64,000 nucleotides of DNA from Carya illinoinensis (lineage: Eukaryota > Streptophyta > Magnoliopsida > Fagales > Juglandaceae), in assembly GCF_018687715.1 (NCBI RefSeq), contig NC_056758.1, positions 30,484,967-30,548,966 of the forward strand. Direction: 5' to 3'. The translations under genes and the position numbers were made by a program. The notes under the pieces were generated by a model. It made no database searches, was not told where the DNA came from, and was given only the letters and a program-made list of their open reading frames with translations. This document shows, piece by piece, positions 38,161-50,129 of this stretch. Position 1 is the stretch's first letter. Every line of letters begins with the position of its first letter.

Positions 38161-39090
38161 ACATTAGCACCTGAATCTAACCACCAAGAATTAGTAGGAA
38201 CATTTACAAGATTTGATTCAAAACATACAAGGACAAGAGGCTTACCCTTTTTTTCAAACCAAACCTTACGTTTCTGACATTCAGATTTTATGTGTCCATT
38301 TTTTCCACACCAGTAGCATTTGGTACTATTATGTTTAACCTGATTAACATTTCCAGGCTCCTTTCCTCTTGGTGGTCCAATTCGTTTTTTTTACTATAAT
38401 TGTGCTTTTGCTTTCCAGCTTCTTTGGTAACAAAATTAGCAAAGTAATGCCTTTGTTATTTCAATCTTACTTCCTCCTGAACTATCATATTTGCCAGCTC
38501 ATTCACATTCCATTTATCTTTAATAGAATTATAATGCAATGGACCATACTGAGGTGGCAATGAGTTCAGAACAAATTGAACAATAAATGACTCCTCTACT
38601 TTCATTCTCAGGGTTTGTAATCTGGCGGCAATATTTGTCATTTCAAGGATATGCTCTTGCATTCTTTTGGCTCCATCATATTTCATGGTGGTAAGTCTAG
38701 CCATCAGTATTCCTGCTAAAGACTTATTTGCAGACTCAAATCTCTCATTAGTATTTTTCAAAAAACTTTGGGCATCCTCAACACTATAGAGTGAATTTTT
38801 AATATTTTCAGATATGGTCATTTTCATGAACATTAGAGTTAGCCTGTTTGATCTCTCACACTGTTTAAATTACTCTTTTTTATCCCTGTTACTCTCTTCA
38901 GTGAGAGGTGGTGGTTTTGGACTTGTAAGGGATGAGTCTAGGTCAAGGACCCCTAAGATGAATCTGACTCGCTCAACCCACTCAGAAAAATTAGAGCCAT
39001 TCAAAACAGGAACTGATGAAATTTGTGAATGTAATTATGTCGGTACATTTACTGCAAGAAAATATTCGTTACATAATGCTTTGAGTTAGA
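38160..39090 (-). pseudogene. Copia gag, CCHC zinc knuckle and protease remnant
   Basis: From the right, the minus strand gives SSVPVLNGSNFSEWVERV (gag N-terminus), a stop, and the UBN2-type gag body (SLYSVEDAQSFLKNTNERFE, FVLNSLPPQYGPLHYN). Next come the zinc knuckle CYWCGKNGHIKSEC (about 38280-38320) and the protease site WWLDSGANVHVS (about 38165-38200). The frame is interrupted. Confidence 0.88.
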
Positions 39091-39124
39091 CACTTATAAA
39101 CAATAATCAGAATTTAAATAATTA

Positions 39125-39455
39125 TGGATGAACTAGTAGTCTCATCAAAACCCTTCTTTGGGAGTAGATCTTAATGCACAAAGTGTTCTCACCAATATTA
39201 AATTCTGTGGATGAACTTAAGTGTATCATCAGAATTCTCCTTTGGGAGTAAACTCTAATATACAAATTGTTCCTTCCAACTTTTCTTTTGATGGATGAAC
39301 TAGTAGTGTCATCAAAACTCTTATTTGGGAGTAGATCTTGACACACAAAGTGTTCACTCCAACCTTAATTTGATAGGTGAACTAGTAGTATCATCAAGAT
39401 TCTCCTTTGGGAGTAGATCTTGACACACAAAATTGTTCACTCTATCATATCCACC
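39125..39455 (-). repeat. Four tandem ~83 bp repeats in the Copia leader
   Basis: Units start at 39125, 39208, 39292 and 39374. Each carries TGGATGAACTAGTAGTRTCA-like sequence, then TTTGGGAGTAGATCTTGA and ACACACAAAGTGTTCAC. They lie between the primer-binding site and gag. Confidence 0.88.
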
Positions 39456-40697
39456 TTACTATGGATTTTAATGATTGTTCACCAAAATTGAAGAAAATCT
39501 TGTATCTTTAGGCAATTAAGTTTTTCTTTAATTTTGATAAAAATCACTTGTCCATATTGGATAAATAATTATATATAGCATGATAAAAAGAGCTAATTCA
39601 TACGTGTATTTTATGTATGTAATAATAATATGCACATGACATTTAATAAAATTTAATACATGTACTTAACAATAATATCATGCATACAACATAATAATAT
39701 CATGCATACAACATTTAATAAAATTTAATACATGTATTTATCAATAATAACATGCATATAAATTTATCAATAATAAAATTTTCATACATGTAAATAACAT
39801 TAATAACATGTATATAAAATAATAATAATAATAAAAAATAAAATTCGGATTTTTTTTTGCTTTTTTGGGTTGGGCCACCCATTGGCCCGTTTGTTTTCTT
39901 TTATATTGGACTGGGTCAAGCCCAGTTCACCCACAGCCCAAATAGAAAATCCTTAATAACATAAAACAGTTTATTGTCATGCACTGGGCCGAAGCCCACA
40001 GCCCAAAGCCCACAATCTTAAGTCTATAACATAAAACCCTAAAGGAAAAACTCATCACTTTTCTTCCTTCAGACTATGTTCAGCACCGCATCCTTCATTA
40101 TTCTGTACAGTGCTACAGCGCAGAAGCTTTCTTGCTTTTTGAATCAATGGTGGTCCTTGGCGGTGACTAGAAGATGGCATGGAATCCCCAGGCTCCTCCC
40201 GCCGCCGAGGTCCATCTCCTCTCTACCTTTTTTCTTCTTTTTTTTATTATTATTATGGAAACACTACGACAGTGGGCTTTAGAGCCCTCTGTCACCGTGA
40301 TAGAGACGCCGGCGAGGAGGTTCTCAGCCTCCTCGCAGCACCAACCTTCCCTTCGTTTTTTTTTTTTAATAACCAAACCCGAAAATAATATCATTCGGTT
40401 TCATCTCAAAACAGTTTATAGTTTCTAAAATTTGGAACAATTTCATATGCATAAATATATAGAAATTCATATATGCAATTTCACATATATATATATATAT
40501 TTCATATACAGATTATGAATATCAGTGTGATAATATTACACAGACTCAAAATTATAATTTTATGCATGTAGCGTTGATGCATAATATCGGTACAAAGGAG
40601 TATATATTTTTATCTTTCATGACCGAAAGAAATATTAAAGTGATATACGGCATGTGTAATATTATATCGAGATCATAAAAAATCTATAACTTAAAAT
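39456..40697. other. Long 5' leader of the Copia element
   Basis: About 1.2 kb of untranslated leader. On the plus strand, around 39870-40040, it carries several GGCCCA/AGCCCA-type motifs and a telo-box-like AAACCCTAA. These are followed by a GC-richer patch (40160-40340) with an 84-codon frame at 40174-40428. No domain is recognisable in that frame. Confidence 0.5.
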
Positions 40698-40707
40698 TCT
40701 GATACCA
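40698..40707 (-). other. Primer-binding site of the Copia element
   Basis: The minus strand reads TGGTATCAGA, complementary to the 3' end of initiator tRNA-Met, two bases inside the 5' LTR edge. Confidence 0.88.
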
Positions 40708-40709
40708 CA

Positions 40710-41127
40710 TGTTAAATATTTTAACATGAACATTAATAATCGGATCTTCGATTTCATATGATCTATAATGATAAACAGTAATAAATAAATGTGTACCTTT
40801 TTCCATCAGTTTGATGAAGAATTAGATCTGACTATGAGAGAAGGATCACCCTAACAACTTCGTCTCACAAGTGTCTCATGATGGCAAAAGGCACTCTAAT
40901 GTTATAGGTGAGAACCCTTTAATCCCTTAATGTTATTTGTAGATTTCTGACCATCAAGAAATCTAAGAGTTTGTATCTGACTATAATTAGAAATATAGAG
41001 TTTTAATCTTATCTCTTAGGATTTTTCTTATCCCATTATCACTCATCTTTTATCTGATAAATTTGAGCTATTTCAAATTCTATTAAAATGGGTGTGTGGA
41101 ACATAGAGTTTAAATAAAACTCTTAAA
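40710..41127 (-). repeat. Copia 5' LTR
   Basis: The 418 bp partner of 34155-34571. Its TATA-like site has decayed to CTACAAATAA where the other LTR has CTATAAATAG, so its promoter is probably inactive. Confidence 0.93.
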
Positions 41128-42885
41128 GAATATCGATAATAATCTTAATTATAAGAAACATATATAATCTTTTAATCATGATGTCGATGATTTTTAGAAA
41201 GTGATCAACGTAAAAATAATAAAAAGCCATAATATATATTAAATGTATATTAAAATATTTAGTTTTTGAAGAAAGATATATATATATTAGGAAGTTCCAT
41301 ATATAGTTTGTAATGACTAGGATTTTACTAATTTTAAACTAAAAAAAAATTGAAAATATAAAGATTTGCATGAATAATAATGACATTAATTATTTAAACA
41401 TCATGTAATTAGAACGAAATGCATGCATTGGAAGCTTTTGCATGAATGCAGTTGTTGGATAATCCTTTAAATCCACCGATATCACACACACACACACACA
41501 CCCTATATAACACCTATATGTACGTGAAACTTGTTTGAAGTTGATTCAAGCCGCATGGGTCGACCTAACCATGGTGCTTAAAACAATTTAAAACATTAAA
41601 AATAGTAACTTCTCCATATTAAAATTAAAGAAGTAAATTAAAAGCCATCGGAACTAGAGTTAAGGAATAAATTAGTACATAAATATGCCATGTTGAACAA
41701 CAAATTGACAAAGATGATTAAGAGACCATTTAACTCTCTCTCTATATATAAAGTTTATATCTCATATATACATTTAGGCTATGGATGTGCATGTTTTATA
41801 AAAGAATCGAGTTAGAAATTAATCTGTAACGGGACTAGCTAGCTCTGAAGAAGGAGGCAGCCAGAGGTTGCATACTCTGGTTTTGCTAGTACTATCTTTT
41901 CCTGAATTGAACGTGATTCCATGATCAAGATTTAGAGAGGTTGATCTTATATATATTGCTGGATAATTATCTGGTAATTAATAATTATCAGGTTATGTTT
42001 TATTTTAACTTTTCGTTAAACCTACATTCCTGCATATATCTGCATGTAGTACTTGATTTTTGGTCATGGGTTCTTCAGTCTTTACATTAATGTAGGATAT
42101 ATATATATATATAATATAGGTACTATATATATATACACTTCTGGTGGTTCGATTCTAATGCGTAGCAATTATATAAAGCTTGTATAGTTGGTTAAAGTGG
42201 ATGCATCCATACTTAATTAACCTGTTTAAAGTGCTAATGTTGGTCCCAAATTGAAAATAATTAAGAGTACTCCTTTTCTCACTCTCTCTCTAACCAGTTT
42301 GCTCTCGAAAAAACCTCCATACTAGAGTCCGGCCAGCATGCAAGCAAAATAGGGGTTCTGTCAAGAAATTATATGGAGGGACAAATACATGAAGTGTGTA
42401 ATATGTTTATAAAAAAAATAGAATAAGATACGTTTATGCTCAGCGGAAAATAGGGAGCATGCAACAATTAAGTGATGCATGCCCCCAATATAATTATAAT
42501 GAAATCCGCATGAAATCTGGGGTCTCCGCTAGCTAGCTGTCCCGACAATTAATCCTTCACTAAAAATGCAGAAATTTATAATTACCTACTACTGATTCGT
42601 GCCGGAGGGAATCTTTTCATGCATGCAGATGCGTGCAGTAGTAGCTAATTATAACTTAAGTAATACATGAGCAAGCTTTACAATCGGGTCACGCCTCATA
42701 TATATTTATATACGGCATTAATATTATTATTATTTGTTAAACTCACCTTCTACAAATTAATAACATATTATAATATTCTTAATTTCTTTTATGTTTTAGC
42801 TTTAATTTTTACAACAAGTTGACTATTCTTAGTATTTAAACCACCGACTTTTCCAACACTTTCTTCCGTTGGTCAAGTATAAATT

Positions 42886-42889
42886 GGCC

Positions 42890-42930
<41 letters not shown>

Positions 42931-42931
42931 T
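42886..42931. repeat. Compound (CT)n(CA)n microsatellite
   Basis: About 12 CT units are followed directly by about 10 CA units. Confidence 0.9.
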
Positions 42932-43058
42932 CATAATTTCATATATATGGTCAACAGTCCAAAGTTCCTATTGATGCAATTTTCGACCATGCCTTCTACG
43001 TACGTGCTCGACAAACCTACAATCAGAACAAAGTCTAATCAGAAACTCTGTGGAAGAT

Positions 43059-43140
43059 ACTTCTGATGCTCAAGTTAAAAAGATGAATCCTTGATCTATA
43101 CTTCTGATGCTTAAGTTAAAAAGATGAATACTTGATCTAT
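43059..43140. repeat. 41 bp direct tandem duplication
   Basis: TACTTCTGATGCTCAAG followed by TTAAAAAGATGAATCCTTGA is repeated once with two or three substitutions. Confidence 0.85.
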
Positions 43141-43755
43141 TGATAACATAGACCTGATCAGAAAGATTTTCTAGAGTAATTCTTCCGCGAATCGTGATTT
43201 GAGAAGAATTTGAACGGGTATGATTTCGGATGGAGTATGATTACAGGGTTCCATCCTTGACAAAATACGATTAAGTTTATCCTTTAGTCGCCTTGTCCCA
43301 CATAGATCCCTCGTGACCACGTCTTTGATCGTCTGATATTCTTTCCTCACCAGCTACCCTCGATCGAGTTCTCTCATTAGGGGCTCTTTCATCGTCCATA
43401 TATAGAGCGTATTATGCACCAACACTTGCTCTATTTATTTTATATATATATCATTGAAGAAATAAAACTCAACAAATGCTCGACGCAGTTCGATCTATAT
43501 GTTTTGAAAGCAAATATAAATTAAATCTTCCCAAGAAGTTACTATTAATTCTAGACGATAGATGATTTAACGAGACATTAGAGGAGAAATTGTGACTTCG
43601 TCATCATTTCAATTAAATTGATCGATCACTATTTATCAATATATATAAACTTCATCACTAAAACATAAAAATTACAGAAAAGCGAAAAATGAGTTTTTGG
43701 GACCAACAATTACAATCTGATTAATCATAATTTAAGGAGGAAAATTACAATAAAA

Positions 43756-44196
43756 TTACCGCTGCGAGAAAAGTTTTGCAGCATCGAGAGGCACCAGGCC
43801 CTGCGCCATAACCATGGATTTGTATATCTCGACGATCACCTTCTCGTCGTACTCTTTGAGCGAACGTCCCGGAATTCCACCGATCCCGTCCCACGAAACG
43901 GCCCCGCCGTACCCGGCGCCGGCACTGCACAGTGGCGAGTTGGCGAATCTGAGCATCAGGTTGACGTACAAGTCTCGAAGACGCACGAAGAAACTCTTGG
44001 GCGAAGGCACTCTCAGGACTCGAAGCTTGGGCGTGACCTTGATCCGCCAGAACCGCGATCTTCCCCGGGAGGAACCCAGTTGCTCCGCTCGCGTCCTCCG
44101 CCTCTGGCCAGTCGACCCACTTAACCTCTCGTAGCCTCTCCTCTTCCAGTATCCTCTCAACCTCTTGTACGTGCTTGCAGAGATCACACCTCCCAT
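43756..44196 (-). CDS. Small basic plant-specific protein of unknown function
   Basis: The intronless frame encodes 146 aa from MGGVISASTYKRLRGYWKRR. It has a very basic N-terminal third and a conserved-looking central block (SPKSFFVRLRDLYVNLMLRF). It continues with a Gly/Ala-rich link and ends LKEYDEKVIVEIYKSMVMAQ. I recall similar unannotated proteins in many eudicots, starting MGGV and ending in the same YDEK...IYKS block. The frame stays open upstream to 44346, but a TATA-like TTTATATACC on the minus strand (about 44325-44335) lies between the two ATGs. That supports 44196 as the start. The MGG start could allow N-myristoylation if the glycine context permits; this is inference. No known catalytic motif is visible. 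Confidence 0.8.
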   Translation of the reverse strand: MGGVISASTYKRLRGYWKRRGYERLSGSTGQRRRTRAEQLGSSRGRSRFWRIKVTPKLRVLRVPSPKSFFVRLRDLYVNLMLRFANSPLCSAGAGYGGAVSWDGIGGIPGRSLKEYDEKVIVEIYKSMVMAQGLVPLDAAKLFSQR

Positions 44197-44321
44197 TGTT
44201 GGTGCCGTTTTCTTTGCTTTTCTCTCTCTCTTTGATAGAAAACACACGACTGTGGTGGAGAGAGCTAGAGACAGAGAGATAGAGAGAGAGGCTGGTGAGG
44301 GATTGAAGCTGGTTGACAAAT

Positions 44322-44340
44322 TCGGTATATAAATAAATGC
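44322..44340 (-). promoter_or_regulatory. Probable TATA box of the 43756-44196 gene
   Basis: The minus strand reads ATTTATTTATATACC about 130 bp upstream of the ATG. A CT/GA-rich leader (about 44220-44300) follows, as is common in plant 5' UTRs. Confidence 0.45.
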
Positions 44341-44349
44341 AGGCATGAA

Positions 44350-47222
44350 TATTATAGAAAATATACATACATATGTATATTATGTATGTAAGCATTATAT
44401 GCGTATATGATGATAATATACATATATTCATTAGTGGATTTATGTACATGTAATGTTGGAGGGGGCCGGGAGGAGTGGTGGGGTGGTGGTGATCATAAAT
44501 GGCAGAAGCTAATACGCACCTGCATTTCTCACTGATGTCGCTGTCCTTATTAATAAGGCTGAACATAGCACGTGCCAAGCACCAAATTAATTTTTTTTAA
44601 TATCATTATAGATTATATTTTTTAGCATAATTTATGTATATTGCAAGTTGACCATCACCGGCATGCATCCTGCCTGATCACATTTTTCTCTCTTATCACC
44701 CTTTATTTCGCTCAAAATTAATTTATTATATATATAATTTATATATAGATATATATATACACATACACACACGTGAAGTGCGTTGTATGAAGTAATATTA
44801 ATTAATTAGACGTAAATATTGCATTTTTCCTTTATTTCTGAGATTATTTATTGGCATTATTAATAAATAATTTGCTTTTGCAGAGATGAATCCATATGAA
44901 ATTTATAACATAAAAATACTATTGATCAGTGATTATTAATGTTGTTACGTCACAAGTATTATGATCTGATTGTATGTATATATATATGTCTTCACATATA
45001 TAGAACTACATAATGTTCGTACGTTATCAAAGGTCGTACTCATAGTCTCGTACCATAAATATGAATAAATAAATTATTTATTTCTAATAAATAGGTGTAA
45101 TATTTAACGTTTACGTACAGTCCCGAAACATGATGAGAGGGTGAAATATTTAGGGAGACCCAATAGTGCTCGATCCCAACTTGAAAGTGAACATAATGAT
45201 TGTTGGTATGACTTTGGATGTAAGTGCATTATCATGAGTAAGTGGGTCTTGAGGTGTTTTTCATGACTTGTTTGGGACCTTTGGGTAGGTAGATGGCGAG
45301 AAAGCGACATTACGCGATCAATGCTGTCGTTGGAACACCATCGAGTTTCACGCAGTCTTCCTGATCATCTTGTTTTGTATGATATTATATATTTATTTTG
45401 ATATAATTTTTTTAATTATTATCTTTTTTTTAATTATAATAAACGAAGTGTATTTAAAAAAGAAAAAAAAAAAAAAAAGCATTAATTTGAAGACCAGAGT
45501 TGATTGGTTGGGATACTAGCTAGCTAACTGAGTGGGGATACCCCATGAATAGGCATAGACTTTTTTTTGAAGTGGGTGGATGTCTTTTCTTTGGGCAGGA
45601 TCGTGACTTCCCCATCCTCTCAATACATTCTTTTTACATTCGTGATATCATTGCTTGTGTGATCCATCCAAGAGAAGCCATGTTCATAAAATTAAGCCTT
45701 TTCAGTAGTAATTATATTAAATATATATTAATATGTCTAAGCTTTTACTTTATTAATTTGTCTGATCTTGTCCTGCTCAAGGAGTTGCTATTATACGATC
45801 GAAGGCCATGTGCATGCATACATATATGTAAGAGTATCGTTCCGGGGTAGAGAGGATCAATTATTAATTGCTAATAATATAATTCTTGCCGGTCACATGA
45901 ATATATATATATATATATATATATATCAAGTCTAAGCTATTCATTCCTAACAAACTTTTAATGACATTTAATTTGTAAACATATATATATATATATATTA
46001 ATTAATTATCTCTAAAGAATGTGAATTGAAATTAGTATGTTGGTGGCCGATGTAGCTAGGGAAATAGGCTATTTATTGATGAATAAATTTCACATTATCT
46101 TTATTGATGGATAGTAGTTGGTCAAATATTGTTCATTTAATTTTTATTCAAAGTCAAACTCGAACTTTTAATTGAGTTGCATTTTATGTTCACGAGCTGA
46201 TAGTTTAATAATCGAGCGAGTATGAGTAAGTTCACGAGATGTCTTTTTTTTTTTTTTTTTAATAATTAAAATAGATTATTTATAAATCTTGACAAATAAG
46301 AAAATAAACTTTGTTAATATATTTATAAAGCTTATATATTCCTATGTCAATGATTATATTTATAATTATTTAAGCAAGATGTTTAGCATTATGAACTTGA
46401 TAATCTTTAAAATATTTTTAATATAAATATAGAGATAAATATGAAATTACTCGAGTTTAATTATACATGCTTGTACGACCCAAACTTTTATAAAAGTTGC
46501 TTAGTTTATTAATTAATTATAATTTTGTGTTTACGAATGACTCATCAATAAACGAATTTAGCCGAATTCAAATATGATCAAGATGATCTCAAGAGGTTTT
46601 TCAAATAGTCTTGTTAATTTACAGTCTTATATATGAGTAATTAATTTTAAATAGAAAGCATTTTTATACAAAAATATACTCTTGCAAATTATTTATTTAT
46701 AAAAATGTACCTATACTATATAAATATATATTGGTTTTGTAAGGAATGAACTTTACAGTATACGGACATATTAATTTTTGTAACAAGAAGGACAAACAGC
46801 TTACGTATCTACAGTCTCAAGTTCAGGATGTACGATGGTTTTATCGTATGTGTTCTGTAATCGATTATTTCAAAGTAAAATGGGCAAATGCCCTCTTCTC
46901 TATTGCTATCGGCCTTTCGCTCATCTACCCCCACGCCAATTTGTAAACAGAAATATTTGGGGTCCCAATTCGGAATCCAAAAAAAGTTCCGAAAACACCA
47001 CCACCTCCGCCTCCTCCTCCTCCTCCTTTTTTTATGATTAAGAAAATATATTTTTGGTGATGTTATAAATTTTTCTTTAAAAAAATATAAAAAAAATTTG
47101 CCTTATTCGGTGGCAATTCGGACTACATCCCTGAGAAAATGTAGTACATTTGGAAAAACAGCTACTTCTCTTTTTCTCTTATTATAATTTTTTTTAAATG
47201 AATAACTTTCTTTCATTTAAGT
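44350..47222. other. AT-rich intergenic region
   Basis: Long (AT)n runs lie at about 45900-45926 and 45983-45999. No gene was recognised. A 66-codon frame at 46746 has no recognisable domain. Confidence 0.4.
45900..45926. repeat. (AT)n microsatellite
   Basis: About 13 AT units. Confidence 0.9.
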
Positions 47223-47412
47223 TAAGGTTTGAACAGTGAGAAGAAATAAAATAGTTTTAAATAAAAATTAAACGTTAAATAAAATATTGTTAATTTTTTT
47301 TAATATTATTATTATTTTGAAATTTAAAAATTTTAAATTATTTATTATATTTTATGTAAAAATTATAATGATGAGATAAAATGAATAAAGATAGTTTTGT
47401 TATCCAAACCTA
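47223..47412 (+). mobile_element. MITE family A, copy 2
   Basis: The left end AAGGTTTGAACAGTGAG and the inverted right end near TTATCCAAACCTAG match in inverse. The interior ATTATTTATTATATTTTATG and AATTATAATGATGAGAT blocks match the copies at 26856 (inverted) and 63595. Confidence 0.7.
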
Positions 47413-48043
47413 GCATAGTTCTTTTATAACAAATGAGATAGGTTGTGCCCAACTGTAGTGAAAATGATTACCTAATTGTTATAACAAATATTATATCCAA
47501 ACTTTGGTTATATGTTAAAGACACAATTATTGATCTAAAATCTCTAGCATTGTTAGATACTAATTCTATTGCACTTTTGAATACAAGGTCCACAACGCCT
47601 CATTCTATTGATATAATCAATTTTCTTTTGGTGGCTTCACACAACTATTGGTATTCAATGACTCCATATCACCCTCATATCTAGTAACAAGACATTTTAA
47701 TAAAGTTTATAGGTTGCTTCCTCTGTGACTTGACCTTGTGATGTTATCTCTACTTTCATACCAGTCGGTGTTGAGACTCGAGAGGAGGGTCATAACATTG
47801 TCCATACCTTGCTTAAAGTCTTCCAAGATTGTAAATGGTGTCGTAGAAGTATTTCGCCCAATTGAGTTACATTATTTGAAAGTAGAACATAAATACTTAT
47901 TATGAAACTCATTAAAGTTATTAAAAAAATCAACATACCAATACATTTTTTAAGCTAATTGAATATGATTTTTATATCAGTTAGATATTTGGGGTGTCAA
48001 CATTTATTGTTTAAATTCTTTAGGTATAATATAATGTTTCTTG
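47413..48043. other. Intergenic, no feature seen
   Basis: AT-rich sequence without coding similarity. Confidence 0.4.
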
Positions 48044-48130
48044 AATTGGATTGAAAACTTTACTTCAATTGTTAATGGAAAACAAAACCCCAATGAATCA
48101 ATAATACACACAACTATATCTAGATTATAG
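48044..48130. repeat. Tandem duplication copy 1, left part (split by the Gypsy element)
   Basis: AATTGGATTGAAAACTTTAC onward matches 54031 onward. The copy resumes at 53693, directly after the Gypsy element. Confidence 0.9.
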
Positions 48131-48547
48131 TGTCACGGACTTAGAATTTCTTCACACGTCTCGTGCGGCTTTAGGAGGCTTTCTCTCCACAAAGCTCCTA
48201 AGTAAACCTTCTAAATGACTCAAGACAATAGAGAATAAAACTAGAGAGAGAAGATAGAGAGAGAAGCTCTAGAGAACTTGTTTCTCTTATTGCTTGGTGA
48301 TTTACACAAATGAGAGCCCCTCTATTTATAGGGAGCTCTTGGTACAAAGAATGGTTAGGATGGTGACACTTGTCACCAATCCAAGGGTAAAGAACTTTCT
48401 AGATTACTACTCTAGAATTGTCTAAAATGCCTTTTCCTAGGGGGTTCTACATCATTCTAGAATACTCCACACAATTCTATCAGATTACAAAGGCCTAGGA
48501 GACTCTAGAAGGTTAGGGAATTCTCTAGAAAAATCTAGGTGGTGACA
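48131..48547 (-). repeat. Gypsy 3' LTR
   Basis: 417 bp, the same length as 53276-53692. It contains CTATAAATAG on the minus strand (about 48321-48331), a clear TATA box. Confidence 0.95.
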
Positions 48548-48559
48548 TTCTCCCCCACC
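48548..48559 (-). other. Polypurine tract of the Gypsy element
   Basis: The minus strand reads GGTGGGGGAGAA immediately before the 3' LTR. This is the usual plus-strand primer for reverse transcription. Confidence 0.85.
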
Positions 48560-50118
48560 TAGTTTCGCGACGTCCTCAGCGCGATATCTTCATGGAACCT
48601 TCGGATATGATCTTCAAACTGCCACAATGACTCTTTTGGTTCCCAAGTTGTCTCGCTTTCGGGCAATCCCTTCCACTTGATCAAGTATTCTTGGCGTGGC
48701 TTGTGACTCTTTCGCCTGATGACACGGTCCGCCAAGATTTCTTCTACTTCTTTGTCGAAAGTGGTAGTTATGCCCAATGGCACACGCTTAGACTCTCCTC
48801 GTGTTGGCTCCTCTTCATCAACATGGTAAGGCTTCAAACAGCTGACATGGAAGACCGGATGAAGCTTGAACTTGGAGGGTAAGTCTAGCTTGTAGGAGAC
48901 CTTCCCTATTTTCTTGATGATTGCGAATGGTCCCTCATAACGTCGTACAAGCCCCTTGTGTAGCTTTCTTGTGAACTTGTGTTGGCTCGACAAGATCTTT
49001 ACTAACACCAAGTCGCCTATACGATATTCCACTTGCCTTCTTTTCTGATCGGCTCACTTCTTCATCTTCTTGGTTGCTTTGTCTAAGTAGGAACGAGTCA
49101 CATCCAATTGTTCGTTTCAAGACTTAGCAACCTTGAAGGCTGTTGGACAATTCCCCGCATAGCTCGTCTCTAATGACTGCGGAGTAAGTGGTTGCTACCC
49201 TATTACAATCTCAAATGGGCTTTTGTTTATGGATTCACTCCTTTGTAAATTGTAGGAGAATTGAGCGACATCCAACAACTTAGCCCAATTAGATTGGTTG
49301 GCACTTACAAAGCGCCTCAAGTATAACTCCAACAAGGCATTCACCCTCTCAGTTTGCCCATCTGACTGTAGATGAAAGCTGGTAGAGAAATGTAGAGCAG
49401 ACCCCATAAGCTTGAATAGTCCTGACCAGAACTTTCCTATGAAGCGAGGGTCCCGATCACTGATGATGCTCTGTGGTAAGCCCCAATACTTCACCACATA
49501 CTTGAAGAATAATTTTGTAGTTTCTCCAGCTGAGCAATCCTTAGGGGCCGCTATGAAGGTGGCATACTTGGAGAATCGGTCTACCACCACAATGATAGTT
49601 CTGCAGCCTTCGGATTTAGGTAGAGCCACTATGAAATCCAGGCTCACACTTTCTCATGGATGAGAAGGAATGGGTAGTGGTTCTAATAATCCTGCAGGAT
49701 TTCGATTCTTCACCTTATCTTGTTGACACACAAGACAAGTCTTCACGTAGAGTTCCACCTCATCTCTCAATTGAGGCCAATAATAGGAAGCTTCCGACAA
49801 AGCTCGAGTACGTCGTTGGCCCGGATGTTCAGCCCACAAGGAATCGTGGCACTCCTTGAGAAGGTTCCTTCGTAGGTTTCTCCACTTTGGAACATAGATT
49901 CGCCCCCTGACGGTATAGAGAAGACCGTCCTCTACCCAGAATCTTTTTGTTTTCTCCTTCTTAGCCATATTTACCAAGTTCTTGGCTAAGCGATCATGCT
50001 CCATGCCTTCACGGATCACATCAAGTAGCTCCCCTTGAGCTTGAGTGATAGCAGAAAGTTTACCCTTCCTACTTAGTGCATCAGCAACAAGGTTGGCCTT
50101 CCCGGGTTTGTACTCCAA
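48559..50118 (-). pseudogene. Gypsy pol: integrase and chromodomain remnant
   Basis: The zinc-binding region appears as ECHDSLWAEHPGQRRTRA with the YVKTCLVCQQDK block. The integrase core follows (MSLDFIVALPKSEG, VDRFSKYATFI, IISDRDPRFIGKFW, HLQSDGQTERVN). Next are the GPFAIIKKIG region and a C-terminal chromodomain (EYLIKWKGLPESETTWEP, 48559-48720). Stops near 49195, 49090 and 49055 interrupt the frame. Confidence 0.93.
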
Positions 50119-50129
50119 GACAAAGTCAA

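Larger units (their letters stand above)
34155..41127 (-). mobile_element. Ty1/Copia LTR retrotransposon, full-length but inactive
   Basis: Two LTRs (34155-34571 and 40710-41127) enclose gag and pol remnants on the minus strand. A perfect 5 bp target duplication GAATA flanks the element (34150-34154 and 41128-41132). The primer site, complementary to initiator tRNA-Met, adjoins the right-hand LTR, which is therefore the 5' LTR. The domain order is gag, CCHC knuckle, protease, integrase, reverse transcriptase, RNase H, which is the Copia order. Several stops and frameshifts inactivate it. The LTRs differ at more than 30 positions by eye, so the insertion is old. Confidence 0.95.
41133..43755. 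other. AT-rich intergenic region
   Basis: It contains (CA)n near 41484, a compound (CT)n(CA)n at 42886-42931 and a 41 bp tandem duplication at 43059-43140. No gene was recognised. The last few hundred bases may include the 3' UTR of the gene at 43756. Confidence 0.4.

Noticed and set aside
40174..40428. 84-codon plus-strand frame in the Copia leader
   Set aside because: Overlapping frames of similar length exist on both strands in this GC-rich patch and no domain is visible. It is mentioned only as part of the leader.
43745..44578. 277-codon open frame on the minus strand overlapping the small basic protein
   Set aside because: It overlaps 43756-44196 in another frame, starts upstream of the TATA-like box, and has low-complexity composition. 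The 146 aa frame has the better start and recalled homologues.
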